Shown here piece after piece: positions 45,020 to 53,300 of a DNA stretch of 64,000 nucleotides; positions within the stretch are counted from its first letter, which is position 1; each line of letters opens with the position of its first letter. This stretch comes from Sulfitobacter sp. SK012 (GTDB taxonomy: Bacteria; Pseudomonadota; Alphaproteobacteria; Rhodobacterales; Rhodobacteraceae). Below the pieces are notes generated by a model, which had not been told where the DNA came from, made no database searches, and saw only the letters and a program-made list of their open reading frames with translations. The stretch spans positions 2,728,001 to 2,792,000 of the forward strand of contig NZ_CP025804.1 of the NCBI RefSeq assembly GCF_003352085.1, given 5' to 3'. Position numbers and translations under genes: made by a program.

Positions 45020-45685
45020 ATGCTTCGTGTCTTACTGCTCGCTGTGACCATTGGCACCGGTGGCTTTGCCCATGCACAGACAGCCCCATCAGCATCAGAC
45101 ATCACGTCTTACACAGGTTTGCATCTTGCCGCCCACGAGGGCGACGTGGATGAGATTAACCGTTTGATCGCAGCAGGTGCCGATGTCGATATCCGTGATC
45201 GGTCACAGCGTACGCCCGCGCATGTCGCAGCCTTTGCGTCACATGATGACGCGCTGACCGCACTCGCAAACGGTGGCGCAGATATGAATGCCTTGGAAAA
45301 CCGCGTCTATGACGTGCTGACCATCGCCGCCGTTGCGGACGATCCTGAAATGGTGTCACTGGCGATGGAACTCGGGAATGCACCGGACCTGATCACCAGC
45401 GTTTATGACGGAACCGCCTTGATCGCCGCGGCCCACCTTGGGCACCACGACGTGGTGGCGCGTCTGGTGGCTGGTGGTGCGCCATTGGATCATATCAACA
45501 ATCTGGCGTGGACGGCTTTGATCGAGGCAGTTGTTTTGGGGGATGGTGGGTCCGACCATATAAGGACTGTGCTGATCCTCGTTGATGCGGGTGCAGATAA
45601 ATCCATCGGAGATCGCGATGGTGTTACACCTCTACAACACGCTATATCGCGCGGCTATGCCGAAATGGTTGAAATGCTGAAGTAG
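45020..45685 (+). CDS. Exported ankyrin-repeat protein
   Basis: A 221-residue protein with a signal peptide (LRVLLLAVTIGTGGFAHA) and about five ankyrin repeats (TGLHLAAHEGDVDEINRLIA, then AGADVDIRDRSQRTPAHVAA, then GTALIAAAHLGHHDVVARLV, then GVTPLQHAISRGYAEMVEML). Likely a periplasmic scaffold. It lies 57 bases after the HbpS-like gene in the same direction, so probably the same transcript. ATG 45020 has AAAGG upstream; a TTG at 45005 is an alternative. Confidence 0.88.
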   Translation: MLRVLLLAVTIGTGGFAHAQTAPSASDITSYTGLHLAAHEGDVDEINRLIAAGADVDIRDRSQRTPAHVAAFASHDDALTALANGGADMNALENRVYDVLTIAAVADDPEMVSLAMELGNAPDLITSVYDGTALIAAAHLGHHDVVARLVAGGAPLDHINNLAWTALIEAVVLGDGGSDHIRTVLILVDAGADKSIGDRDGVTPLQHAISRGYAEMVEMLK

Positions 45686-45778
45686 ACGGTATGGCGATGA
45701 CCCTACCAAAACGTGCTATTTTGGGAAACTGCCGTGTCATCCAACCTCGTCGTAACTTTCCTTTAAAGCTTCGCGCCT

Positions 45779-46627
45779 TTAAGCTGATCCATAGCCTGCC
45801 TCGCAAAAGTAGTTCCAGCATTCTTGCGGTGTGAACAGGTCGCAGACTTCGGCCAGTGCATCGAACATCTGATCGAAGGTCCTAGCACCGATCCTTCGAA
45901 GGTGTGCTTTCAGTTTTGAGAAGGCCATTTCGATCGGATTGAGATCCGGCGAGTATGGCGGCAGGTAGAGGAACCAGCATCCGACGTCTTTCAAAGCCTG
46001 CGCAGCATCCTTGTTGCGATGCGTCGCGAGGTTGTCGCAGATCACGACGGTTCCCGGCAGCAGTTCCGGCGCAAGGACCTGCCGAATGTATGCGGCGAAG
46101 GCTTCTCCGTTCATTGCGCCTTTGATCACCCAAGGGGCGATGAGGCTGTCATGGGTCAGACCCGCGATGAACGTTTGCGTGCCCCAAGCGCCGAAGGGCG
46201 CGGTCATTTCCAAGCGCTTGCCACACAAGCTGCGCCCTCGCAGGCGGGTCAGATTGGTTTTGACCGAAGTTTCGTCAATGAATACAAGCTGATCGGGATG
46301 CCTCTGCATTTTAGGAATGCGATATTTGAACCATTCCTGTCGCAGGTGTTTTACCCGTGCGCGCAGCCGTTCGGTCGCGACCAGTGACTTTTTTGTAGGT
46401 ATACCCAAGCTTGCGCAGAAATCGTCCGATGGATGCGGCATGGGCGATAACGCCGGTGGCGGACGCCAGGGCTCCTGCGAGTTCAGGCAAAGTGATGTCA
46501 CCGTCCTGCGCAACCAGTTCTTCAAGAAGCCCCTGGTGCGCAGCAAGCTTGCCATGACCTGGCGGGCGGCCCTGAATATCCGGCGAGATCGCCCCAGTCT
46601 CGCGCCACTTACGCTGCCAGCGGACAC
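45779..46627 (-). CDS. IS630 transposase, C-terminal DDE frame
   Basis: Coding from about 46395 onward: KSLVATERLRARVKHLRQEW, then the DDE core FIDETSVKTNLTRLRG, VICDNLATHRNKDA and YSPDLNPIEMAFSKLK, which supply Asp, Asp and Glu. The frame is +1 relative to the N-terminal part. Reading five instead of six A at 46389-46394 would join YTYKK to SLVATE. That is either a programmed slip, as in other IS630 elements, or a mutation. Residues before the slip site in this frame are not real protein. Confidence 0.85.
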   Translation of the reverse strand: MSAGSVSGARLGRSRRIFRAARQVMASLLRTRGFLKNWLRRTVTSLCLNSQEPWRPPPALSPMPHPSDDFCASLGIPTKKSLVATERLRARVKHLRQEWFKYRIPKMQRHPDQLVFIDETSVKTNLTRLRGRSLCGKRLEMTAPFGAWGTQTFIAGLTHDSLIAPWVIKGAMNGEAFAAYIRQVLAPELLPGTVVICDNLATHRNKDAAQALKDVGCWFLYLPPYSPDLNPIEMAFSKLKAHLRRIGARTFDQMFDALAEVCDLFTPQECWNYFCEAGYGSA

Positions 46628-46736
46628 CCGTCGCCGCAGACAATTTCAATCGGGCTGCCGCCGCGCGACCGCTTAACCCTTCTTCAATATATTCACAAAA
46701 CCGCGTGCGCAGCTCTGACGATAGTGCTGATGACAT
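46311..46736 (-). CDS. IS630 transposase, N-terminal frame
   Basis: A 141-codon frame with the helix-turn-helix part (LRTRFCEYIEEGLSGRAAAA, then RQRKWRETGAISPDI-like text, then GVIAHAASIGRFLRKLGYTY). It runs past the A6 slip site (46389-46394 on the minus strand) and ends after unrelated residues (TGRDRTAARTGK). The other half of the protein is in the next frame. Confidence 0.85.
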   Translation of the reverse strand: MSSALSSELRTRFCEYIEEGLSGRAAAARLKLSAATGVRWQRKWRETGAISPDIQGRPPGHGKLAAHQGLLEELVAQDGDITLPELAGALASATGVIAHAASIGRFLRKLGYTYKKVTGRDRTAARTGKTPATGMVQISHS

Positions 46737-46921
46737 GAAACATCCTCCCAGTCAGGATGAATCACAAATCAAACCAATTGGGAATCCCACGATTCAGGTT
46801 TCAAGCTCCCCGCTTTAGGTTCCAACTTGGCGCAGCAGCAGCGAAAGGCCGCTCCGTCCCGCACAGCAGACCTCTATGCAAACCGCAGCGAAGGGCCGCT
46901 TCCCGCCCCTAGTGTCGAAAT

Positions 46922-47304
46922 GTGCATGGTGCAGCATCGGTCAGTTTGGGCTCTCTTCCGCCGTTCGCTACGGAGCGCGCCAAAGTCCGCTTTGCGGCCA
47001 ATCACCAGCTTTTAGTTTTTTGGGCCCCGAGCCTGGTTACTCCCTTTATTTTGACTGAAGGGTGTTTGCCGTGCGGAGGCGGCAAACTTTTTACCCCACC
47101 AAACCAAAAAAGTGCCGTTACCCTCGTAGCAATTGAGACCTCCACATCAGATGATGTAACCGCACCAACAAAGAAGAATCACCAACAGATTATGGCAGAA
47201 ATTTGTCCTGAACGTGACAGTACCGTGCGAGGTTGACTGATGCCGAACAGTAGCTGCAATAAGTTGAGATCGTTCAGATATTTGACCCTAAATAAATCAT
47301 ACAT
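46922..47304 (+). repeat. Repeat element, complete copy
   Basis: Three hundred eighty-three bases whose left part matches 34389-34631 and whose right part matches 36778-36925, joined at a single TAACCGCA (47157-47164). No protein-coding features in either strand. A perfect inverted repeat at its ends was not found, so its class (non-autonomous transposon or spacer) is open. Confidence 0.85.
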
Positions 47305-47470
47305 CGCATACTTCACCCAAGCGGAGATACGAAAAGCGGCATGAGCAGAAACCTGGTACATCTTAGCCAAGCCGCAAACCTGTTCTAAAAAGCAGGACCA
47401 CTTCACACCTATTCCTGTCGCTGACCTTTTTACCCCCTGAAATTTGGCGGGGGATAAATTCTAAGTGACT

Positions 47471-47589
47471 GTATCCCTTCGGGATATTCTCCTGATCCCT
47501 TCTTCTTAGTTGCAAGATTTCAGCTATATAATTTTTAGGGATACGGGATAAATACATGCCTTGTTCGACCGTATCCCGCGAAGGGATAC
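47471..47589 (+). promoter_or_regulatory. Cluster of GTATCCC / GGGATAC operator-like boxes
   Basis: Five boxes precede the 47593 gene: GTATCCC 47471-47477 facing GGGATAT 47481-47487 (three-base spacer), GGGATAC 47538-47544 and GGGATA 47545-47550 in tandem, and GTATCCC 47571-47577 facing GGGATAC 47583-47589 (five-base spacer). A TATAAT lies at 47527-47532, just before the tandem pair, and the last palindrome covers the ribosome site. That arrangement fits self-repression by the gene product or another regulator. Confidence 0.65.
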
Positions 47590-47592
47590 ACT

Positions 47593-47898
47593 ATGTCGAC
47601 AGATAAATTTACAGTTAAGCAGATCCAATGGAAGATCAGAGATGAAACCAGATGGAACTACTGCATGGATGCAGCCATTAAGGAGGGACATCAGTCACCC
47701 TCTGCACACGCTCGTGCGCTGTATGAACAAGAGGTAGGCCTAGATACGACAGAGGCCTCAAGTGCCGGCCGTAAGTTAGCCCTCACAGAAGACCAACAGG
47801 ATGCTCTCAACAAGATCGATGAGCTCTACAAAATGTTTGGCACTCTACCCCATCGAAACCACCGGGCAGGATATGGGCATACCACTTATTTCGCATGA
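47593..47898 (+). CDS. Small protein next to attR, possible DNA-binding or excision factor
   Basis: A 101-residue basic N-terminus and acidic helical middle (KFTVKQIQWKIRDETRWNYC, then AAIKEGHQSPSAHARALYEQ, then EDQQDALNKIDELYKMFG). I recognise no family. The first 50 residues could be ribbon-helix-helix or a small DNA-binding fold. GAAGGGAT serves as the ribosome site before ATG 47593. Its position 70 bases from the attachment site and its box-studded promoter are what one sees for excision or mobilisation factors, but that is inference. Confidence 0.6.
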   Translation: MSTDKFTVKQIQWKIRDETRWNYCMDAAIKEGHQSPSAHARALYEQEVGLDTTEASSAGRKLALTEDQQDALNKIDELYKMFGTLPHRNHRAGYGHTTYFA

Positions 47899-47926
47899 CA
47901 GTAACTCTTATACTTTCAAGCTTAAG

Positions 47927-47965
47927 ATCTTCAGAAATCGTTGTTATTAAACAATTTCTGAAGAT
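47927..47965. terminator. Hairpin between the island gene and tRNA-Asp
   Basis: Perfect 12-bp arms ATCTTCAGAAAT (47927-47938) and ATTTCTGAAGAT (47954-47965) with a 15-base loop. It stands six bases past the tRNA 3' end on the minus strand, where the original terminator was replaced by island DNA. There is no T-run on either side, so it may stabilise ends or process the tRNA more than terminate. Confidence 0.5.
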
Positions 47966-47970
47966 AAGCA

Positions 47971-48021
47971 GTGGCGCGGTTGACGGGGCTCGAACCCGCG
48001 ACCCCCGGCGTGACAGGCCGG
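47971..48021 (-). repeat. attR-like site within intact tRNA-Asp
   Basis: The right copy of the 51-bp direct repeat; it is the 3' part of the intact tRNA gene, restored by the incoming island. Confidence 0.92.
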
Positions 48022-48048
48022 TACTCTAACCATCTGAGCTACAACCGC
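47972..48048 (-). tRNA. tRNA-Asp (GTC)
   Basis: A 77-nt cloverleaf on the minus strand with acceptor arms GCGGTTG and CAACCGC, anticodon stem CCGGC/GCCGG, loop CTGTCAC with anticodon GTC, T-loop TTCGAGC and encoded CCA. It is a target for island integration at its 3' half. Confidence 0.97.
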
Positions 48049-48091
48049 CCGCTGCATCCCCCTTGGCCCTAAGGCCTCGGAGCGTTCGGTC

Positions 48092-48120
48092 GTAATATGG
48101 GCGTGGCCCGCCTGCGTCAA
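48092..48120 (-). promoter_or_regulatory. Promoter of tRNA-Asp
   Basis: On the minus strand TTGACG (48115-48120) and TATTAC (48092-48097) are separated by 17 bases, close to the sigma-70 consensus. The tRNA begins 43 bases further on. The rest of the 48049-48354 spacer holds no gene that I can see. Confidence 0.75.
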
Positions 48121-48354
48121 GACGCAAAACCTCGCTTTTTCGTAGAAAGTTTCACAGCGTGAAATTGGTGCTGTCTTGCGTTCCTCTGGCTTGGCAAACG
48201 CATGACGGGTGCCGCACTCCTTTGACGACCTCGCAGGTGATGTTGCGCGGCATTGCGCGCGCGCAAAAACTTTCCCGAACCTCCATTGAGTGCAGCAGTT
48301 CTTAAAATCTGGATGTGCTAGGGTTCATTGACCGATGCTAGCGATTTTGGTGAT

Positions 48355-49800
48355 CTAACTAGCAGTCGAACGCACATTGGGATCGCGCGGTGGCAAAGGG
48401 CCTCCGACTGCGATCTCAACGGCACGGGCAGCGGCCAACACCACCGCCTCGCCCCGCGGCGGTCCGATCAGTTGCAGCCCCACCGGCAAGCCTTCATCCG
48501 ACAGGCCCACAGGGACCGAAATCGCCGGAAGTCCAGCCGTCGTTGCCAGAAACGCAAATCGCAGCCAATCCATATAACCGTGCAGCTCAACACCACCAAC
48601 CTCGCGCACCCATTCCTGGGTTTGCGGACGCGGCAGGTTGCCAACCACAGGACAAGCAAGCACGTCAAAGCGGCTGAACAAGCGACGTATTTCGTTGTAT
48701 ATCTTAGTGCGGTTCAGGTTGGCATCGGCGACATCGTTCACGCTAAGCGTTTGACCTAATTTGATATTTTCACACAACGTCTGTTTGAAATGTTGCTGCA
48801 TTTCAGCAGGCGCATTACGGCCAAGCGCTACCATGCCAAGCCCACGCAGCGTATGATACGTGCGTTCCAGACCACTCAAATCGGGAGTGGTTTCTTCAAT
48901 TTCAGCACCATTCGCAGCGACCTTGTCTATGGCGCGGCGCAAGTAACGGGCCATGTCCGCATCCACCGGCGAGAGGCCCCCGAGATCATCTGAGAAAGCG
49001 ATCCGCAACTTGCCGTCCGCACGTGCAACCGCCTGTTGGAACGGCGCGTCGGGCGCTGGATATGACAGCGGAGACGATGCGTCGAACCCAGACATCGCAT
49101 CCAGAAATAACGCACAATCGGTGACGGAGCGCGCCATCGGCCCTTCCACGCCTTCGATGCCAAAAGCGGTGTCGCTGCTTCCCGGCACCCGGCCCGGAGA
49201 TGGGCGCAATCCGACAATGCCATTATACGCCGCCGGAGTGCGCAAACTGCCGCCGTGATCAGATCCTTGGCTGAGCCAAACTTGGCCCGTTGCCAAAGAC
49301 ACCGCCGCCCCTCCGGACGATCCCGCCGCATTCAGCGTTGTGTCGTAAGCGTTGAATGTCGGCCCGAACACATCGTTGAACGTGTTTGCCCCTGCCCCAA
49401 GTTCCGGTGTGTTGGTCTTGCCCATGACAATTGCGCCGCGCGCCTCCAGACGGCATACCAACGGGTCACTTTGATCTGGCACATGATCCGCATAGAATTT
49501 GGTGCCAAACGTCGTGCGGACCCCTTCGACGGGCGTCAAATCCTTGATACCTATCGGCAAACCACCCAGCCAACCGGGGTGATCGACGTCCCCCGCCATA
49601 TGATTGGCCGCAGCGCGCGCTCTGTCAGCGCAGACCACCGGCATGGCGTTGACCGCCCCATCGACCTGTTCAATCCGCGCGAGCGATGCGTCAACAAGTT
49701 CCGCCGGGCTGACTTCGCCTTTGCGCAAAAGCTCCACGACCTCATGGGCTTGAAGTCGCGTCAATTCGGATCCCGTGAACGGAGGCTGCGTGTCTGTCAT
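48355..49800 (-). CDS. Amidase-signature family hydrolase
   Basis: A 481-residue amidase with the Ser-cisSer-Lys triad pattern: Lys in GLPIGIKDLTPV, Ser in AAGSSGGAAVSLATG and the nucleophile region GSDHGGSLRTPAAYNGIVGL. The C-terminus has the typical AGLPAISVPVGLSDEGLPVG and QLIGPPRGE. The family includes GatA; here there is no gatB or gatC beside it and the sequence is closer to general aliphatic or aryl amidases. Substrate unknown. No signal peptide, so cytosolic. It is the first gene after the island. Confidence 0.9.
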   Translation of the reverse strand: MTDTQPPFTGSELTRLQAHEVVELLRKGEVSPAELVDASLARIEQVDGAVNAMPVVCADRARAAANHMAGDVDHPGWLGGLPIGIKDLTPVEGVRTTFGTKFYADHVPDQSDPLVCRLEARGAIVMGKTNTPELGAGANTFNDVFGPTFNAYDTTLNAAGSSGGAAVSLATGQVWLSQGSDHGGSLRTPAAYNGIVGLRPSPGRVPGSSDTAFGIEGVEGPMARSVTDCALFLDAMSGFDASSPLSYPAPDAPFQQAVARADGKLRIAFSDDLGGLSPVDADMARYLRRAIDKVAANGAEIEETTPDLSGLERTYHTLRGLGMVALGRNAPAEMQQHFKQTLCENIKLGQTLSVNDVADANLNRTKIYNEIRRLFSRFDVLACPVVGNLPRPQTQEWVREVGGVELHGYMDWLRFAFLATTAGLPAISVPVGLSDEGLPVGLQLIGPPRGEAVVLAAARAVEIAVGGPLPPRDPNVRSTAS

Positions 49801-50359
49801 AGGTTAGGCCTTTCGAAATGCCATCATTGAGACGTTGTCTTTGATGATTTCATAGATGTTACAGGTTACCAATGGTCTCGGTTAACAAACCATTTCTGTA
49901 AGCCAGCGGTATTGCTCCCCACTGCGCCCTAAATCAGAGGCTGGCAGGCTCCGAATGGTTCACAATTTCTTGATCGGTGCGGCATCGGCCATTTAACAGG
50001 CGCGCACAGACTTTGATCGAAACAGAAACATCGCATACCATTGATTTAAATATTCTTTATGAGATGATCGGCATGCTCGCTCCGCAAAGATGCATCCTTC
50101 TTCCCGACACCGCGGGGCATATTCAAAATCAAATCACACGCACAAAGGCATACCCTCTAAACGCAAAGCTTGATTTGCCCCTTAATTTTGTGATTTGCAG
50201 ACCTCATTATTGCCCTTTTTTTCCGCTACGCGTCACAGCTCTAGGGCAAGAAAACGATGTATTTTATTGACGACGAATTGGAATGCGAGCGATGTTTTAT
50301 GCGGCGCAGATTGCCAGATCAGGTGCGGTGATCCGTCTAACCGGTCATCGTAGTTCTGC
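49801..50359. other. Intergenic region, no gene seen
   Basis: About 560 bases between the divergent amidase and NRPS genes. One 97-codon plus-strand frame (49977-50270) is Pro, Cys, His rich without coding features. It is AT-rich near 50040-50060 and 50190-50270, so promoters for both genes are likely here. Confidence 0.45.
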
Positions 50360-50365
50360 GTGCCC

Positions 50366-53300
50366 ATGACAAAGAGTTTACCGCTTACCCCGTTGCAAAC
50401 TGCAATGTATCTAGAATCGACTGGGTCTGACCGGCCTTGGCTCTATCTTGAGCAGATCGTTTGCCACCTTTCCGACGAAGTCCTGAACATCGATGCCATG
50501 AAGGCCGCGTGGAATGGTGTTTTGCGCGATCATCCTGCTTTGCGGCTTGTCGTGGACACGGCCGGAACAGATGCTCCGGTGCAATACGTTCATGATGTCC
50601 AAGAGATCGAAATCGAGGTGCTTGATTGGTCTGCGCTCAGCGCGCCCCAAGCCGAGGCGGCACTTGAGGCTTTTCTGGCCGAAGACCGCGCGCGTGGCGT
50701 TGATGCAGGGGTGTTCCCTGCGTTTCGTTTGGTGGCAATTCAACAAGGCCCCAAGTGCGCCAAACTGGTATGGAGTTTCCCACATAGCCTGCTAGATGGG
50801 CGCAGCTTTGCCCGTGTATTGGACAGCGCATTCGCCCGTTATGATGCACTGCGGTCTGGTACGCTTATCGATGATATCCCGGCGCTGCCCGATAGATTTT
50901 TTCAGCACACCCAGACCCTTTCAGAGATGTCGCATGATGCTGGCGTTGATCACTTCGCCGATGTGTTGCGGGATTGGGAGGGAGGCACAGGCCTTGCCGA
51001 TCACACTTGTCCCAGCACGCGCAAGCATTTCGCAGATCACAACCTTAGCGTAAAACAATCCACGGGCTTGCGCGATCTGGCGGCGGCGGCTTGCGTGGCA
51101 CCAAGTACCGTCATTTTGGCCGCTTGGGGCATTGTGACCGCGCGGTTTGCGGGGCGTAATGATACCGTCTTTGGCACCACGTTGAACGGGCGGCATCTGG
51201 TTACTGATACGGCCACGGCACCGGGGTGCTTCATCACAACAGTGGCGATGCGCATGCGCTTTGAACCGGGACTAAACCTAGGCGACGTCATGCGGCGCTT
51301 GCGCGATGATCAGATCGCATTGCGGCCCCATGAGCAAACACCGCTGACCGACATGCGCCGCAAGACCGACGTGCCCGTAGGTCAGCCCCTCTTTGATACG
51401 GTGGTGATGTACGAAACCGGTAGTCTTGATCAACAAATGCGCGACAGGCACCCTCGCTGGGCCAAGCGCCGGGTTGACCTGCACGAAGAAGGTGACATGG
51501 CCGTCACAATGGCCGCCTACCACGATGAGGCGCTGTTGATCCGTATGGAATACGACCCCGCTCAGGTCCCACAAGGCGCAGAGCTGGCCGCGTATTTTGC
51601 CCGTTTCCTTGCGGTGCTTAGCACGGCCACCCCCGAAACACCGCTGGCCACCCTATCGATGTTGGATGCCAAGCAAACCGCGCGCCTGACCAAGCTGAGT
51701 GGTGCAGATGTGACCGCTCCTTCGATTTGCTGTGTAACCCGGTTTGAAAATGCAGCGCGGGATCAAGGCCAAGCGACCGCCCTAAGCCAATCCGGAAAAC
51801 ACGCGCTAAGCTACACGGAGCTCGATTGTAACGCCAACCAGCTCGCTCACAAGTTGATCGACAGCGGTGTGCAAAAAGGCGACATCATTGCGCTTTATGC
51901 AGCGCGCAGCCCTATGTTTGTGACTGCGATGCTGGCGGCATGGAAAGCGGGCGCAGCGTTTGTCCCGATGGACCCCACCTACCCCCTCGAAACGCTGGCG
52001 ATGATAGCAAGCGATAGCACAGCAAAACTGATGCTGGCCACGGATACTGCGCCTGATTTGGGCCTGCCGACTCTGACCTTGGCCCCCCACATGGCACAAA
52101 ACTATCCCACCATTGCCCCTGACCGAAGTGCGATGGACCCAGACCGGTTGGCCTATGTAATCTTTACGTCCGGCTCGACTGGGCGGCCCAAGGGCGTGAT
52201 GGTTCAACATAGCGCTTTGGGTGCACATGCGAATGCGGTGATCGAAACATACGGCCTGACACCCCAAGACCGCGCCCTGCAGTTTGCAGCCCTCAGCGTT
52301 GATGTCGCCCTTGAGGAAATTGTACCAACGCTGCTCTGTGGGGGCCATCTGGTGCTGCGTTCGCTCGAAATGGTGGAATCGACGTCCCTGTTTCTTGAAG
52401 AAACAGCCGCACTTGAGCTGACGGTATTGAACATTCCCACCGGCTTTTGGGTCGCCCTGACAGAGATGCTAGACAGCACTTCAGAAACGCTGCCGCCGTC
52501 TGTGCGCATCGTGATAGTCGGAGGAGAGCGCGTGCCGCTTTCAGTGCTCAGGCGCTGGCGTGCTTTGGTCCCAGACGTGCGATGGATCAATGGCTACGGC
52601 CCGACAGAGACCACGATCACCTGCACCAGCTTTGAGGCACCTGCCGAAACTCCTGCGCTCTACAGTGTTCCCATTGGATCACCGCTGGCCCATGCCCGCG
52701 CTTGGGTTTTGGCCGCTGATGGATCCGTCGCCCCCGAAGGCACGAAGGGCGAATTGTGGATTACCGGGCCCGCGGTTGCGCGCGGATATATCAGTGCGCC
52801 TGAGCTAACTGCAGAGCATTTTGTTGTCGCGCCATTTGATGCATCTTTGGATCGCGCCTATGCCACAGGTGACCGGACCTATTGGGACAACGGTCTGTTG
52901 CATTACATCGGCCGCACCGACCGGCAAATCAAGCTGCGCGGCTTTCGGATTGAACCGGGCCAGATCGAAGAACAACTCGAAGCGCAAACCGATATTGGTC
53001 GCGCCTATGTCGCCCTGCATGAAAGCCACGGAAGCACGCCGCGCCTTGTCGGTTGGGTTTCGCCAGCCAATAACACCGACATCCTCGACCTTGACAATGT
53101 TGCCATGCGGATCGCCGAAGTGTTGCCGCCCCATATGCGCGCCGCTCTGGTGCAGGTCGATCATTGGCCTGAAACGCCCGGCGGCAAGATCGCAACCCGT
53201 TCCCTGCCCGACCCGGTCCCGGCTGTCACAGATCCCACTAAAGCGGACGACACCACTCCGCTGACCCAAGAGGTCGCTGATCTGTTTGCCGCCCTACTCA

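Larger units (their letters stand above)
45779..46736 (-). mobile_element. IS630-family insertion sequence
   Basis: Two overlapping transposase frames cover about 960 bases. Terminal inverted repeats could not be defined by eye, so these bounds are those of the coding part. Near the right end lies CCTCCCAGTCAGGATGAA. It sits between the ankyrin gene and the complete copy of the repeat element. Confidence 0.85.
20669..47971. mobile_element. 27.3-kb genomic island integrated at tRNA-Asp
   Basis: The island lies between a 51-bp direct repeat of the tRNA-Asp 3' end (20668-20718 and 47971-48021). Its interior differs from both flanks: longer gaps, AT-rich segments, IS3, IS1380 and IS630 sequences, duplicated pieces, truncated genes, and an integrase remnant at 27990-28433 beside a small HTH gene. 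The flanking genes, in contrast, are ordinary roseobacter housekeeping loci. No relaxase, type IV secretion or phage structural gene was seen, so it probably cannot transfer by itself now. Confidence 0.88.

Noticed and set aside
49977..50270. A 97-codon gene upstream of the NRPS gene
   Set aside because: It has no ribosome site, and its composition is not protein-like.
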